A stretch of DNA of 64,000 nucleotides from the NCBI RefSeq assembly GCF_018219815.1, contig NZ_JADMKU010000012.1, positions 58,572-122,571 on the forward strand, in the 5' to 3' direction. The DNA comes from Thalassovita aquimarina. GTDB taxonomy: Bacteria > Pseudomonadota > Alphaproteobacteria > Rhodobacterales > Rhodobacteraceae. The notes beneath the pieces are model-generated. The model was given only the letters and a program-made list of their open reading frames with translations. It did not search any database and had not been told where the DNA came from. Below are positions 18,982 to 27,109 of this stretch, one piece after another. A program made the position numbers and the translations under genes. Every line of letters starts with the position of its first letter. The stretch's first letter is position 1.

Positions 18982-19875
18982 ATGACCGAAGTGTTCACAG
19001 AAGAAAAACAGCGCGCCAGCGCCTGGTTCCGGCAGCTGCGTGACGATATCGTCGCCGCCTTCGAGGCGCTGGAAGACAGCCAGACCGAAGGCCCCTTCGC
19101 CGACCGGCCGGCGGGCCGGTTCGAAGTAACCGAAACCAAGCGGGAATCGGCGGACGGGTCGGATGCCGGCGGCGGCTTGATGAGCGTCATGCGCGGCGGC
19201 CGGGTGTTCGAAAAGGTAGGCGTTAACGTGTCGACTGTTTACGGTGAACTGGGCGAACGCGCACAGGCGGCGATGGCCGCGCGCAAGGGCATTCCGGGGA
19301 TGAAGGACGATCCGCGGTTCTGGGCCTCGGGCATTTCGCTGGTCGCGCACATGCAGAACCCGCACACGCCCGCCGTTCACATGAACACGCGGATGTTCTG
19401 GACCCCCCATGCCTGGTGGTTCGGCGGCGGATCCGACCTGAACCCCTGCATCGAATATCCTGAGGACACGGCGCATTTCCATGCCGTGCAGAAGGAACAT
19501 TGCGACAGGCACGACCCGGAATATTACCCGCGCTTCAAGGCCTGGGCGGACGAATATTTCTATATCCCCCACCGCAAGCGGGCACGTGGTGTCGGCGGCA
19601 TCTTCCTCGACGACCACAACACCGGTGACTGGGAGGCGGATTTCGCCTTCATTCAGGATGTCGGCCGGGCCTTCCTGCCCGCCTTCGTGCCGATCACCGA
19701 AAAGCGCCGCAACACGCCCTGGACCGAGGCCGACAAGGATACTCAGCTGATCCATCGCGGGCTCTATGCCGAATACAATCTGGTTTACGATCGGGGCACG
19801 AAATTCGGGCTGGAAACCGGCCACGACGCGAATGCGGTTCTGATGAGCCTGCCGCCGATGGCCAAGTGGGTGTGA
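18982..19875 (+). CDS. hemF: Oxygen-dependent coproporphyrinogen III oxidase
   Basis: A 297-residue cytoplasmic enzyme converting coproporphyrinogen III to protoporphyrinogen IX with O2. Highly conserved family segments are present, including GGGLMSVMRGG-like sequence near the N-terminus, VHMNTRMF, WWFGGGSDLNP and the C-terminal YNLVYDRGTKFGL. The length is typical. The ATG at 18982 follows GTGAGGATGTC. It is the aerobic counterpart of hemN at 936; no FnrL box was found before it. Confidence 0.97.
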   Translation: MTEVFTEEKQRASAWFRQLRDDIVAAFEALEDSQTEGPFADRPAGRFEVTETKRESADGSDAGGGLMSVMRGGRVFEKVGVNVSTVYGELGERAQAAMAARKGIPGMKDDPRFWASGISLVAHMQNPHTPAVHMNTRMFWTPHAWWFGGGSDLNPCIEYPEDTAHFHAVQKEHCDRHDPEYYPRFKAWADEYFYIPHRKRARGVGGIFLDDHNTGDWEADFAFIQDVGRAFLPAFVPITEKRRNTPWTEADKDTQLIHRGLYAEYNLVYDRGTKFGLETGHDANAVLMSLPPMAKWV

Positions 19876-19908
19876 TCCGGGAGGCGGTGTAGGCTCAAGC
19901 TGCCCCTG

Positions 19909-20802
19909 TCAGTCCTGAAACCGTCCCGACAACGACGCGGCCTGCGCCAGCAGCGCCGCCAGGACCGGCGTGTGGGGTTCGCGGTGGGGCGCGATAAGCC
20001 CGACGCGGTGGTGTGCCTCGGGCGCGGCGATGGGCACCGCCGCCAGTTCCCCCCCCTCGAGAAAGATTTCTGCCGCCTTCAGCGGCAGGATAGTCGCCCA
20101 GCCGCCCTGGCGCACATGGGCCACCAGAACGATCAGCGACGAGGATTCGATCATCGGGGTCACCTCGGCTCCGGCTTCGGACAGGTGCTGGGATATGATC
20201 CGGCGGTTCTGCATGTCGGGGGTCAGCAGGCAAAGCGGCAGTTCGCTCAGTTCGCCCCAATCGATCCGGTCGCGATCCGCCAGCGGGTGATCGCGCCGCA
20301 GGATCAGCGCGTAACGTTCGGAGTAGATCGGCACCGTGGACACCCGGCCCAGCGGTTCATTATCCAGATAGGTCAGCCCGGCGTCGATCTGCAGGTTTTC
20401 CAGCATCGACAGGATTTCGACCGAGGTGCGCGACAGGATGGTGAAGCGAACCTTGGGATGGCGTTGGACGAATTCCGCCGTCAGTTCGGCTATCAGGTTG
20501 AGTGCGGTGGGAATCGCGGCCAGCCGCAGGTTGCCCGACAGGCCCTGCCTGGCGGCGCGCATTTCTTCTTTCATGGTTCGGGTGTCGCCGACGATCTGGC
20601 GCGCCCAGTCCAGCACCCGCTGACCTTCAGGTGTCAGACCCTGAAATCGTGATCCGCGATAAACCAGCATAACGCCAAGCTGGTCCTCGAGCTGCTTGAT
20701 GGCGGCCGACAGGCTGGGCTGGGTTACGCCGCAGCTTTCGGCGGCGCGGCCGAAATGCTGTTCGCGCGCCAGCGAGATGAACATTTCCAGTTTCTCGATC
20801 AT
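19909..20802 (-). CDS. LysR family transcriptional regulator
   Basis: A 297-residue LysR protein starting MIEKLEMFISLAREQHFGR. The HTH is AAESCGVTQPSLSAAIKQLE and the substrate-binding domain is full length. The start at 20802 matches the family N-terminus; the same frame is open a further 89 codons upstream but that extension overlaps accA and is not protein-like. LysR proteins with this opening are often seen beside formate dehydrogenase or carbon-fixation genes, but neither is present here, so its target is unknown. hemF is convergent with it. Confidence 0.87.
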   Translation of the reverse strand: MIEKLEMFISLAREQHFGRAAESCGVTQPSLSAAIKQLEDQLGVMLVYRGSRFQGLTPEGQRVLDWARQIVGDTRTMKEEMRAARQGLSGNLRLAAIPTALNLIAELTAEFVQRHPKVRFTILSRTSVEILSMLENLQIDAGLTYLDNEPLGRVSTVPIYSERYALILRRDHPLADRDRIDWGELSELPLCLLTPDMQNRRIISQHLSEAGAEVTPMIESSSLIVLVAHVRQGGWATILPLKAAEIFLEGGELAAVPIAAPEAHHRVGLIAPHREPHTPVLAALLAQAASLSGRFQD

Positions 20803-20893
20803 GAAACGACTATTGCCGTAAAAGCGGTTCGGCGGAAGGGGGGCAAAATTCGCATCGGACCTTGCTGCCGTATCCGTTTCGGGAAAGCTCGCC

Positions 20894-21856
20894 TCAGGCC
20901 GCCAGACCCTTCGATCCCATGTCGAGGAATTTTTTGCGCCGATCCGCGACCAGCTTCTTTGCCGACCGGCCGGACAGTTCGCCCAGCATCTTCTGGATCG
21001 CGTCGCCCACCGACTGCATCGTCGCCTCGCGGTCGCGATGCGCGCCGCCAAGAGGTTCGTCGATGACATGGTCCGCGACGCCCAGTTTGTTCAGGTCCTG
21101 CGCGGTAAGGCGCAGCGCTTCGGCCGCTTCGCGCATCTTGCCCGCGTCCTTCCACAGGATCGAGGCGCAGCCTTCGGGGCTAATCACCGAATAGACCGAA
21201 TGTTCCAGCATCGCCAGCCGGTCGGCGGTGGCAAAGGCAACGGCGCCGCCGGACCCGCCTTCGCCGATGATCACCGAAATCACCGGCACGCCGATCTGCA
21301 GGCATTTTTCGGTCGAGCGCGCGATCGCCTCGGACTGGCCGCGTTCCTCGGCCCCCTTGCCGGGATAGGCACCCGAGGTGTCGACCAGGGTGATCACCGG
21401 CAGGCCGAATTTTTCCGCCATTTCCATCAGCCGCACCGCCTTGCGATACCCTTCGGGCCGGGCCATGCCGAAATTACGTTCGATCCGGCTTTTGGTGTCA
21501 TGGCCCTTTTCCTGGCCCAGCACGATCACCGGCTTGTCGTTGAACCGCGCCAGCCCGCCCATCACCGCGTGATCGTCGGCGAAGTTCCGGTCGCCCGCCA
21601 GCGGCGTGTAATCGGTGAACAGTGCCTCGATGTAGTCCTTGCAATGGGGACGGTCGGCATGGCGCGCGACCTGGCATTTGCGCCAGGGCGTCAGGTTCTT
21701 GTAGAGATCCTTGAGCAGGTCAGCCGCTTTCTTGTCCAGAGCGGCGGCTTCCGCTTCGATATCCATCTCCTCGTTCTGCCGCGCCATGGCGCGCAGTTCT
21801 TCGGCCTTGCCTTCGATTTCGGCAAGCGGGCGTTCAAAATCGAGGTAGTTGGTCAT
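20894..21856 (-). CDS. accA: Acetyl-CoA carboxylase carboxyltransferase subunit alpha
   Basis: A 320-residue cytoplasmic subunit that, with AccD, transfers carboxyl from carboxybiotin to acetyl-CoA to make malonyl-CoA for fatty-acid synthesis. Signature segments include [26 protein letters not shown], the [19 protein letters not shown] strand, DTSGAYPG and GEGGSGGA. Length is normal for the family. It is transcribed alone; accD is not in this window. Confidence 0.96.
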   Translation of the reverse strand: MTNYLDFERPLAEIEGKAEELRAMARQNEEMDIEAEAAALDKKAADLLKDLYKNLTPWRKCQVARHADRPHCKDYIEALFTDYTPLAGDRNFADDHAVMGGLARFNDKPVIVLGQEKGHDTKSRIERNFGMARPEGYRKAVRLMEMAEKFGLPVITLVDTSGAYPGKGAEERGQSEAIARSTEKCLQIGVPVISVIIGEGGSGGAVAFATADRLAMLEHSVYSVISPEGCASILWKDAGKMREAAEALRLTAQDLNKLGVADHVIDEPLGGAHRDREATMQSVGDAIQKMLGELSGRSAKKLVADRRKKFLDMGSKGLAA

Positions 21857-22007
21857 CGCGTGTCACTCTCCAGCCTTGATTAGCAGGTTATATGGCTGTG
21901 ACTGGGGCCAGATGCAACTGGCAATGCTTGTTGATCGGGCGCAAGGCGGCGGTCGGCCCGGTGGGGTTCAATGGGACGGATACGCATGGCGCTGGCGGAG
22001 GATCAGG

Positions 22008-22643
22008 ATGGATAAGTTGGATTTCAAAAAAACCGACAAGGCGTTTTATAGCGGCAAGACCGGGCGATGGGACCGGGTCGTGATACCGGCGATGCTGTTC
22101 CTGGCGGTCGAAGGGCAGGGCGATCCGGGCGGGGCGGAATACACCGCCGCGGTCGCCGCGCTTTATCCGGTGGCCTATGCGATCAAGTTCGCGTGCAAGG
22201 CGGCGGGGCAGGATTTCGTGGTGCCGCCGCTGGAAGCATTGTGGTGGGCCGATGACATGGACGCTTTCGTCAGGGGCGACCGGGCGAATTGGCGCTGGAA
22301 GGCGATGCTGCGGATGCCGGAGGGTGTGAGCGAGGAGATGCTGAATGCGGCGCGGGCCAAGGTGCTGGCGAAACTGGCCAAGGATAAGGATGCCGCCACC
22401 GATGCGGATCATGTCGAGGCGGTCGGGTTGTGGCGCTACGAGGAGGGCGATTGCCTGCAGGCATTGCATGTCGGGTCTTATGCCGACGAGGCGCCGGTGC
22501 TGGCCGACCTGCATCACGAGGCGATGCCGGGAATGGGGCTGACCTTTGGTGGGCATCATCACGAAATCTACCTGTCCGATCCGTGCCGGGTGGCGCCGGA
22601 GAAGCTGAAGACGATCTTGCGCCAGCCGGTCAAGCCTGCCTGA
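22008..22643 (+). CDS. GyrI-like domain-containing protein
   Basis: A 211-residue protein related to GyrI-like small-molecule-binding domains. It begins MDKLDFKKTDKAFYSGK and ends with the HHHEIYLSDPCR...KLKTILRQPV segment that is characteristic of the COG4832-type family. The ATG at 22008 has GGAGGATCAGG upstream. Ligand and function are unknown. Its last 14 bases overlap the end of the convergent racemase-like gene. Confidence 0.8.
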   Translation: MDKLDFKKTDKAFYSGKTGRWDRVVIPAMLFLAVEGQGDPGGAEYTAAVAALYPVAYAIKFACKAAGQDFVVPPLEALWWADDMDAFVRGDRANWRWKAMLRMPEGVSEEMLNAARAKVLAKLAKDKDAATDADHVEAVGLWRYEEGDCLQALHVGSYADEAPVLADLHHEAMPGMGLTFGGHHHEIYLSDPCRVAPEKLKTILRQPVKPA

Positions 22644-23256
22644 CGCGCTCCAGTGCCGCGCCGAGTGCCGTTTCTGGCGAACTGAGAACCGGCAGGCCCA
22701 GATCGGTCAGCCGGTCCGCCGCCGCCGCCATCGGTGCCTGCGCCAGCACCACCGCGCCGAGGTCGTCGCACATTGTGGCCGCGCCGCGAACAGAAGCCGC
22801 GATGGCATCGGCGAATTCGTCGGCTTCACCGGCTTCGAAAAGCGGCCAATGATGGCCAAGAAACAGCGGCTCTATCCCGCTGTCATTTCCTGCCCTGTCC
22901 ATTTCGCGCTGCAGCAGCGACAGGCTCGGCGTTTCGGTCGATTTCAGGCAGTAGGCCATCAGCACCTTGCCACCGGTTTGCGCCGCGATCTGCATCATCG
23001 GCTGATCGATGCGCAACGCACCGGCGGCTTCGGCCAGTGGCCCCAGCGTGGTGCAGCTGCACAGCACCGGGCCGCCCGCCGCCATGGTCGCTGCGGTGAT
23101 TTCCCGCGCCAGGTCGTCGTCAATGCCGCCTTGTGCCCGGATCAGCCAGTCTTCGCGCACGACATGGTCCAACTGCGTCCCCGGCGCGATACGGTCGCGC
23201 AGGCGGTCGAAGGTGGCGCGGTGGGCCGCGGCGGTATGGAGCAGGGTCAGGGTCAC
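22630..23256 (-). CDS. Aspartate/glutamate racemase superfamily protein
   Basis: A 208-residue protein with the alpha/beta fold signature of Asp/Glu/hydantoin racemases and arylmalonate decarboxylase. The first catalytic Cys is present in CSCTTLGPL, but the place of the second Cys reads VVLAQAPM, so a two-base racemisation mechanism is doubtful. It starts at GTG 23256, overlapping the LysE stop by four bases (GTGA), so the two are cotranscribed. A role in amino-acid or related metabolism is inferred from the neighbouring exporter. Confidence 0.75.
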   Translation of the reverse strand: MTLTLLHTAAAHRATFDRLRDRIAPGTQLDHVVREDWLIRAQGGIDDDLAREITAATMAAGGPVLCSCTTLGPLAEAAGALRIDQPMMQIAAQTGGKVLMAYCLKSTETPSLSLLQREMDRAGNDSGIEPLFLGHHWPLFEAGEADEFADAIAASVRGAATMCDDLGAVVLAQAPMAAAADRLTDLGLPVLSSPETALGAALERVRQA

Positions 23257-23852
23257 GACGCGGCAGGGTAAAGCACCGGGACCAGCGAGGCCACCAGCAA
23301 CAGCGCCATCACGACGTTGAAGCTGCGCAGCCTGAGCGGCGAGGACAACACCCTTTGCATCTGCTGGCCCAGTACCGTCCATGTGCTGACCGAGGGCAGG
23401 TTGATCAGCCCGAAGATCGCCGCCACGATACCGATTGCCCAGACCGACCGGTCCGGCGCGTAAAGCGTGATCGCGGTCAGCGCCATTTGCCAGGCCTTGG
23501 GATTGACCCATTGGAACGCCGCCGCTTGCACGAAATTCATCGGGCGGGCGTTGCTGCCTGCTTCGGGCATGCCGGCATTGGCGATTTTCCAGGCCAGCCA
23601 AAGCAGATAGCCGACACCTGCGAATTTGAGGATCGCATGGCTGAGCGGGAAGGCGTCGAACAGGCCGATCAGGCCGATGCCGACCAGCACGATCATCAAG
23701 GTGAACCCGATGGCGATACCCAGCATATGCGGGATCGAACGGCGAAAGCCGAAATTGGCGCCCGAGGCCAGCAACATCATGTTGTTGGGCCCCGGCGTGA
23801 TCGAGGAGGCGAAGGCGAAGGCGGCAAGGCCGGTGAGTAATTCGTAAGTCAT
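23253..23852 (-). CDS. LysE/RhtB family amino-acid exporter
   Basis: A 199-residue inner-membrane protein of about six helices with the family motif SSITPGPNNMMLLASG near residue 16 and a PKAWQMALTA-like central segment. It is predicted to export an amino acid or related compound; the substrate cannot be read from sequence. It is divergent from an Lrp/AsnC gene 72 bases away, the classical arrangement of exporter and regulator, and coupled to the racemase-like gene. Confidence 0.88.
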   Translation of the reverse strand: MTYELLTGLAAFAFASSITPGPNNMMLLASGANFGFRRSIPHMLGIAIGFTLMIVLVGIGLIGLFDAFPLSHAILKFAGVGYLLWLAWKIANAGMPEAGSNARPMNFVQAAAFQWVNPKAWQMALTAITLYAPDRSVWAIGIVAAIFGLINLPSVSTWTVLGQQMQRVLSSPLRLRSFNVVMALLLVASLVPVLYPAAS

Positions 23853-23924
23853 GAAGAAGAATTATTTCGATTTGCCCGCAGTGTAATTGCGTTTTCGTGT
23901 GCTGTTGGTCTAATTTTGCAACTG

Positions 23925-24377
23925 ATGACGAAGAATGACGATATAAACCAAAAGATATTGTGCGAGCTGTCCCGGAACGGGCGGATCAGCAACCTGGACC
24001 TGGCCGAACGGGTCGGGCTGTCGCCCTCGGCCTGTCTGCGCCGAGTGCAGGAACTGGAACGCAGCGGTGTGATCAAGGGCTATCGCGCGGTGATCGACCC
24101 GGCAGCGCGGGGCGGCGGGTTCACCGCCTATATCGCGGTCGGGCTGAACCTGCACACCAAGGACAGCCAGGAAGCGTTCGAGCGGTCGGTGGCCCGGTCG
24201 CCGGAGGTGCGCGAGTGCCACAATATTACCGGCAGCATCGAATACCTGCTGCGGGTGGAGGCGCGCGACCTTGCCGATTTCAAGCGCTTCCACACCGACG
24301 TTCTGGGCACCCTGCCGCAGGTGAATTCGATCACGACCTATGTGGTGATGGGGTCGCCCAAGGACGAACGCGCCTGA
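23925..24377 (+). CDS. Lrp/AsnC family transcriptional regulator
   Basis: A 150-residue regulator with the N-terminal HTH (ILCELSRNGRISNLDLAERVGLSPSACLRRVQ-type; the core is SNLDLAERVGLSPS) and a C-terminal RAM ligand-binding domain ending with the ITTYVVM strand. The ATG at 23925 was preferred over an upstream TTG. It probably senses an amino acid and controls the divergent lysE gene. Confidence 0.9.
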   Translation: MTKNDDINQKILCELSRNGRISNLDLAERVGLSPSACLRRVQELERSGVIKGYRAVIDPAARGGGFTAYIAVGLNLHTKDSQEAFERSVARSPEVRECHNITGSIEYLLRVEARDLADFKRFHTDVLGTLPQVNSITTYVVMGSPKDERA

Positions 24378-24495
24378 ACGGATTCCCGGCGAATCGCCCC
24401 GATCCCGCGCCCGTCCGTGATCCAGATCATGGCCGCGCGCCCTTTCAGGCGCGAAACCTCGGGCGGCGGGATTGTCCCGCGACGGGAGATTTCAG

Positions 24496-24855
24496 ATGCA
24501 AGATGTTGAAAAGCTATTGAAGGGAACGGTCGAGGAACTCGACAAGCTGTTGAATGCGCGCAACGTGCTGGGCGATCCGATCGAGCGCGACGGCGCGACG
24601 GTGATCCCGATCGTCAGCTATGGCTTCGGCTTTGGGGCCGGCAGCGGGTCCGACGCGAAATCTGGCGGCGGTGCCGGGACCGGAGCGGGCGGCGGCATCA
24701 AGCCCGTGGGCGCCATCGTGTTCGACGCCAACGGCGCGCGCGTCGAGGCCGTGAAGGGGGCAATGTCCAATGTGGCCGAAGTCCTCGGCGAAGCCGCGGC
24801 CAAGGTCGCGGGGGCGAAGCTGTCCGGGCAGGGCAAGGCTGACGACGAGGCGTGA
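24496..24855 (+). CDS. GerW/YtfJ family protein
   Basis: A 119-residue protein of the spore YtfJ (GerW) family: short N-terminal helix, the DRDGATVIPI-like strand (ERDGATVIPIVSYGFGFG), a glycine/serine-rich loop (about residues 50-75) and PVGAIVF. In Bacillus the homologue is a spore protein involved in germination, but many non-sporulating bacteria carry it with unknown function. The ATG at 24496 has GGGAG upstream. The stop overlaps the start of the DUF2953 gene (GTGA). Confidence 0.82.
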   Translation: MQDVEKLLKGTVEELDKLLNARNVLGDPIERDGATVIPIVSYGFGFGAGSGSDAKSGGGAGTGAGGGIKPVGAIVFDANGARVEAVKGAMSNVAEVLGEAAAKVAGAKLSGQGKADDEA

Positions 24856-25427
24856 CCGTGATCCTGTGGCTGGCGCTGCAGATTCTGGTCTGGGGCGTGC
24901 TGGCGCTGCTGACGGCGATCGTGCTGCTGGCCGCGTTGCCGCTGCGTATCGCGCTGACCGGCGAGGCCGGCGCGGTGGCGCGTCTGCGCGTCACCATCGG
25001 CCTGATGGGCGGAATGGCGCCCGGGCTGGTGGTCTATGACAGCGCAAGGCCCAGAAAGCCGCGCAAGAAGAAGGCCAGGAAGAAACCGAAGCGCCGCAAG
25101 GGGCGGACGGGAAAGGGGTCGGTGCGCCTGGCGGGGGAATTCCCGGTGCTGCTGCGGGGGTTGCTGCGGCAGATCAGGTTTGAGGAGTTCCGCCTGCAGG
25201 GCCGGTTCGGACTTGGCGATCCCGCCGATACCGGCACGGTCTTCGGGATGCTGTCGCCGATCCTCTATGGCCTGCCCGCGCGGCGGGGGGTGACGATCGC
25301 ATTGGCGCCCGATTTCGATACTGCCTGTCTTGACGGGCAATTGCGGGCGGCCTTGCGGATCACGCCGATCACGCTGTTGCCGCCTATCCTGCGCTTTGTC
25401 TGGCGCGTTTTCGGGCCGATGCGATGA
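24852..25427 (+). CDS. DUF2953 domain-containing membrane protein
   Basis: A 191-residue protein: one hydrophobic helix (about 4-30), a strongly basic lysine/arginine-rich linker (about 65-95) and a C-terminal domain with the DUF2953 pattern GLGDPADTG...G followed by a second hydrophobic stretch. Bacillus ytfI (DUF2953) neighbours ytfJ (GerW), and the same pairing is seen here. GTG 24852 overlaps the gerW stop. An inner-membrane location is inferred. Confidence 0.78.
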   Translation: MTVILWLALQILVWGVLALLTAIVLLAALPLRIALTGEAGAVARLRVTIGLMGGMAPGLVVYDSARPRKPRKKKARKKPKRRKGRTGKGSVRLAGEFPVLLRGLLRQIRFEEFRLQGRFGLGDPADTGTVFGMLSPILYGLPARRGVTIALAPDFDTACLDGQLRAALRITPITLLPPILRFVWRVFGPMR

Positions 25428-25741
25428 CGGATTACGATATCGAGATCATTCAACTGCCCCAAGGGCGCGTGGCGGCCATCAGTACGCGGCAGGTGCGCTG
25501 TGGCGCGCTGGGGCGAGGGATGTTCATTTGCGGCGAAAAAACGCCCGTGGCGTTCCTGCTGCAGGGCGCTGACGGGCTGAGTTGCTGGAATGCGAAGGGC
25601 GCGCGGTTAAGCGAGGAAACGGTGGAACGCCTGTATCCGGAGGCGTTGTCGGACTTCCGGGCCGGGCTGAAAGGGACGGGGGGGCGACCGGTCCTGATTC
25701 CATTCGGGTCTGATTTGATTGTGTGGCTGCGCCACGCTTGA
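25424..25741 (+). CDS. Hypothetical protein, third gene of the GerW-DUF2953 operon
   Basis: A 105-residue soluble protein I do not recognise. Its ATG overlaps the DUF2953 stop by four bases (ATGA), so it is translationally coupled. It has no signal peptide or membrane helix. Visible features are two cysteines near residues 25 and 36 and a C-terminal PFGSDLIVWLRHA. A palindromic intergenic element begins three bases after the stop. Confidence 0.7.
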   Translation: MTDYDIEIIQLPQGRVAAISTRQVRCGALGRGMFICGEKTPVAFLLQGADGLSCWNAKGARLSEETVERLYPEALSDFRAGLKGTGGRPVLIPFGSDLIVWLRHA

Positions 25742-25744
25742 TGC

Positions 25745-25865
25745 GCTTCGCCCCGAGGCGAAGCAGAGGGAGCGCTGCCCCCGTCGCGCCCTGCGCGACT
25801 CCCCCGGGATATTTTTGAAAAGAAGAAGCGGGAAGCGGCGGCCCGGGAAGGGGGGCGCCGCTTCT
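25745..25865. repeat. Composite palindromic intergenic element
   Basis: A perfect 8-bp stem with CCGA loop (25745-25764) is followed by a 7-bp stem with 3-base loop (25783-25799). Then comes CCCGGGATATTTTTGAAAAG and a third inverted repeat (GAAGCGGCG near 25830, pairing with CGCCGCTTC near 25856). From memory, similar CCCGGGATATTTTTGAA-type units recur between genes in many Rhodobacteraceae genomes. Only one copy lies in this window, so repeat status is inferred. The last stem probably terminates mcl1 on the minus strand. Confidence 0.5.
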
Positions 25866-25875
25866 GATGCGTGGG

Positions 25876-26835
25876 TCAGCTGTTGGCGATCAGGTCGGCC
25901 TGGGCGACGATGACCTCGGCCTGCTTGATGCTGGCGATGTCGACCAGCCGGCCCTTGTAGACGGTGGCGCCTTCGCCCTTGGCCTTGGCGTCTTCCATCG
26001 CGGCGAGGATTTCGCGCGCCTCGGTGACGGCTTCCTCGGACGGGGTGAAGACCTGGTTGGCCAGCGCGATCTGTTTCGGGTGGATCGCCCATTTGCCGAC
26101 CATGCCCAGGGTGGCGGAGCGTTTCGCCTGCGCGATGAAGCCTTCGTCGTCGGAGAAGTCGCCGAACGGGCCATCGACAGGCAGGATGCCGTGGGTGCGG
26201 CAGGCGGCGACGATGGCCGCCTGGGCCCAGTGCCACGGGTCGGACCAGTGTTTCGCGCCGTCGTGCAGCATGTAGTAGTTTTCCTGGGTGCCGCCGATGC
26301 CGGTGGTCTGCATCCCCATCGAGGCGGCGAAATCGGCGGCGCCAAGGCTCATCGCCTGCAGCCGCGGCGAGGACGCGGCGATCGCTTCGACATGGGCGAT
26401 GCCGGCGGCCGATTCGATGATCACCTCGAAGCTGATCGGCTTGGTCCGGCCCTTGGCGCGCTCGATCGCGGTGACCAGCGCGTCGACCGCGTAGACGTCC
26501 TCGGCGCAGCCCACTTTCGGGATCATGATCTGGTCGAGCCGGTCGCCGCACTGTTCCAGAAGGTCGACCACGTCGCGGTACCAATAGGGCGTGTCGAGCC
26601 CGTTGATCCGCACCGAGAGATGCTTGTTGCCCCAGTCGACGGTGTTGATCGCCTCGATCGCGTTGGCTCGGGCCATATCCTTGTCCGAAGGGGCGACCGA
26701 ATCTTCCAGGTCGATATTGATCACGTCCGCCGCCGAGGCCGCCATCTTGGCGAACAGCTTGGTGTTGGAGGCCGGGCCGAACAGCTGGCAGCGGTTCGGG
26801 CGGGCAGGCGCGGCGGGCTGAATGCGGAAACTCAT
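25876..26835 (-). CDS. mcl1: L-malyl-CoA/beta-methylmalyl-CoA lyase
   Basis: A 319-residue HpcH/HpaI-CitE family enzyme that reversibly cleaves malyl-CoA and beta-methylmalyl-CoA to glyoxylate plus acetyl-CoA or propionyl-CoA. It serves the ethylmalonyl-CoA pathway used by Rhodobacteraceae for acetate assimilation. Motifs include NIDLEDSV (metal/Glu), SVRING, EVIIESAAG and GAADFAASMG, with a KWAIHPKQI segment near the C-terminus. Length agrees with the Rhodobacter enzyme. It is divergent from dgcN. Other ethylmalonyl-CoA genes are not in this window. Confidence 0.93.
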   Translation of the reverse strand: MSFRIQPAAPARPNRCQLFGPASNTKLFAKMAASAADVINIDLEDSVAPSDKDMARANAIEAINTVDWGNKHLSVRINGLDTPYWYRDVVDLLEQCGDRLDQIMIPKVGCAEDVYAVDALVTAIERAKGRTKPISFEVIIESAAGIAHVEAIAASSPRLQAMSLGAADFAASMGMQTTGIGGTQENYYMLHDGAKHWSDPWHWAQAAIVAACRTHGILPVDGPFGDFSDDEGFIAQAKRSATLGMVGKWAIHPKQIALANQVFTPSEEAVTEAREILAAMEDAKAKGEGATVYKGRLVDIASIKQAEVIVAQADLIANS

Positions 26836-26914
26836 GGCGTCATCCTTTGAGTAACTAAATTTCGAATTCGTCGCCCTGAGGGTTATGAAATTGCGCGCGC
26901 TTTCGCAAGGTCAT

Positions 26915-27051
26915 TTTGCAGTTGCGGCAAATCCGCTGCCGGGATGGTGGATAATGTCGGTGTTGTCTGTCATCACGGGATAATCTTCGAATTATTTTCA
27001 ATTCATGCAAAAATCTTCTGTAACGCCGTGCTGCACCGCAAATTTCGCAAA
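26915..27051. promoter_or_regulatory. TTTGC-type motifs in the mcl1/dgcN divergent region
   Basis: The 274-base gap between mcl1 and dgcN contains TTTGC-N7-GCAAA (26915-26931) and GCAAA-N4-GCAAA (27038-27051). TTTGC elements are used by ScfR-family regulators (RamB, PccR type) that control acyl-CoA assimilation genes, so these are candidate operators for mcl1. Spacing does not match a known site exactly, hence low confidence. Confidence 0.3.
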
Positions 27052-27109
27052 GCAATCCCGTCGCGAACCCCGACAATGGAGTTTAACAAGTGAATGAGAG
27101 GCCGAAACG

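Noticed and set aside
20803..21069. N-terminal extension of the LysR gene at 19909
   Set aside because: The extra 89 residues are Arg/Ser-rich and overlap the accA coding sequence; the LysR fold starts at 20802.
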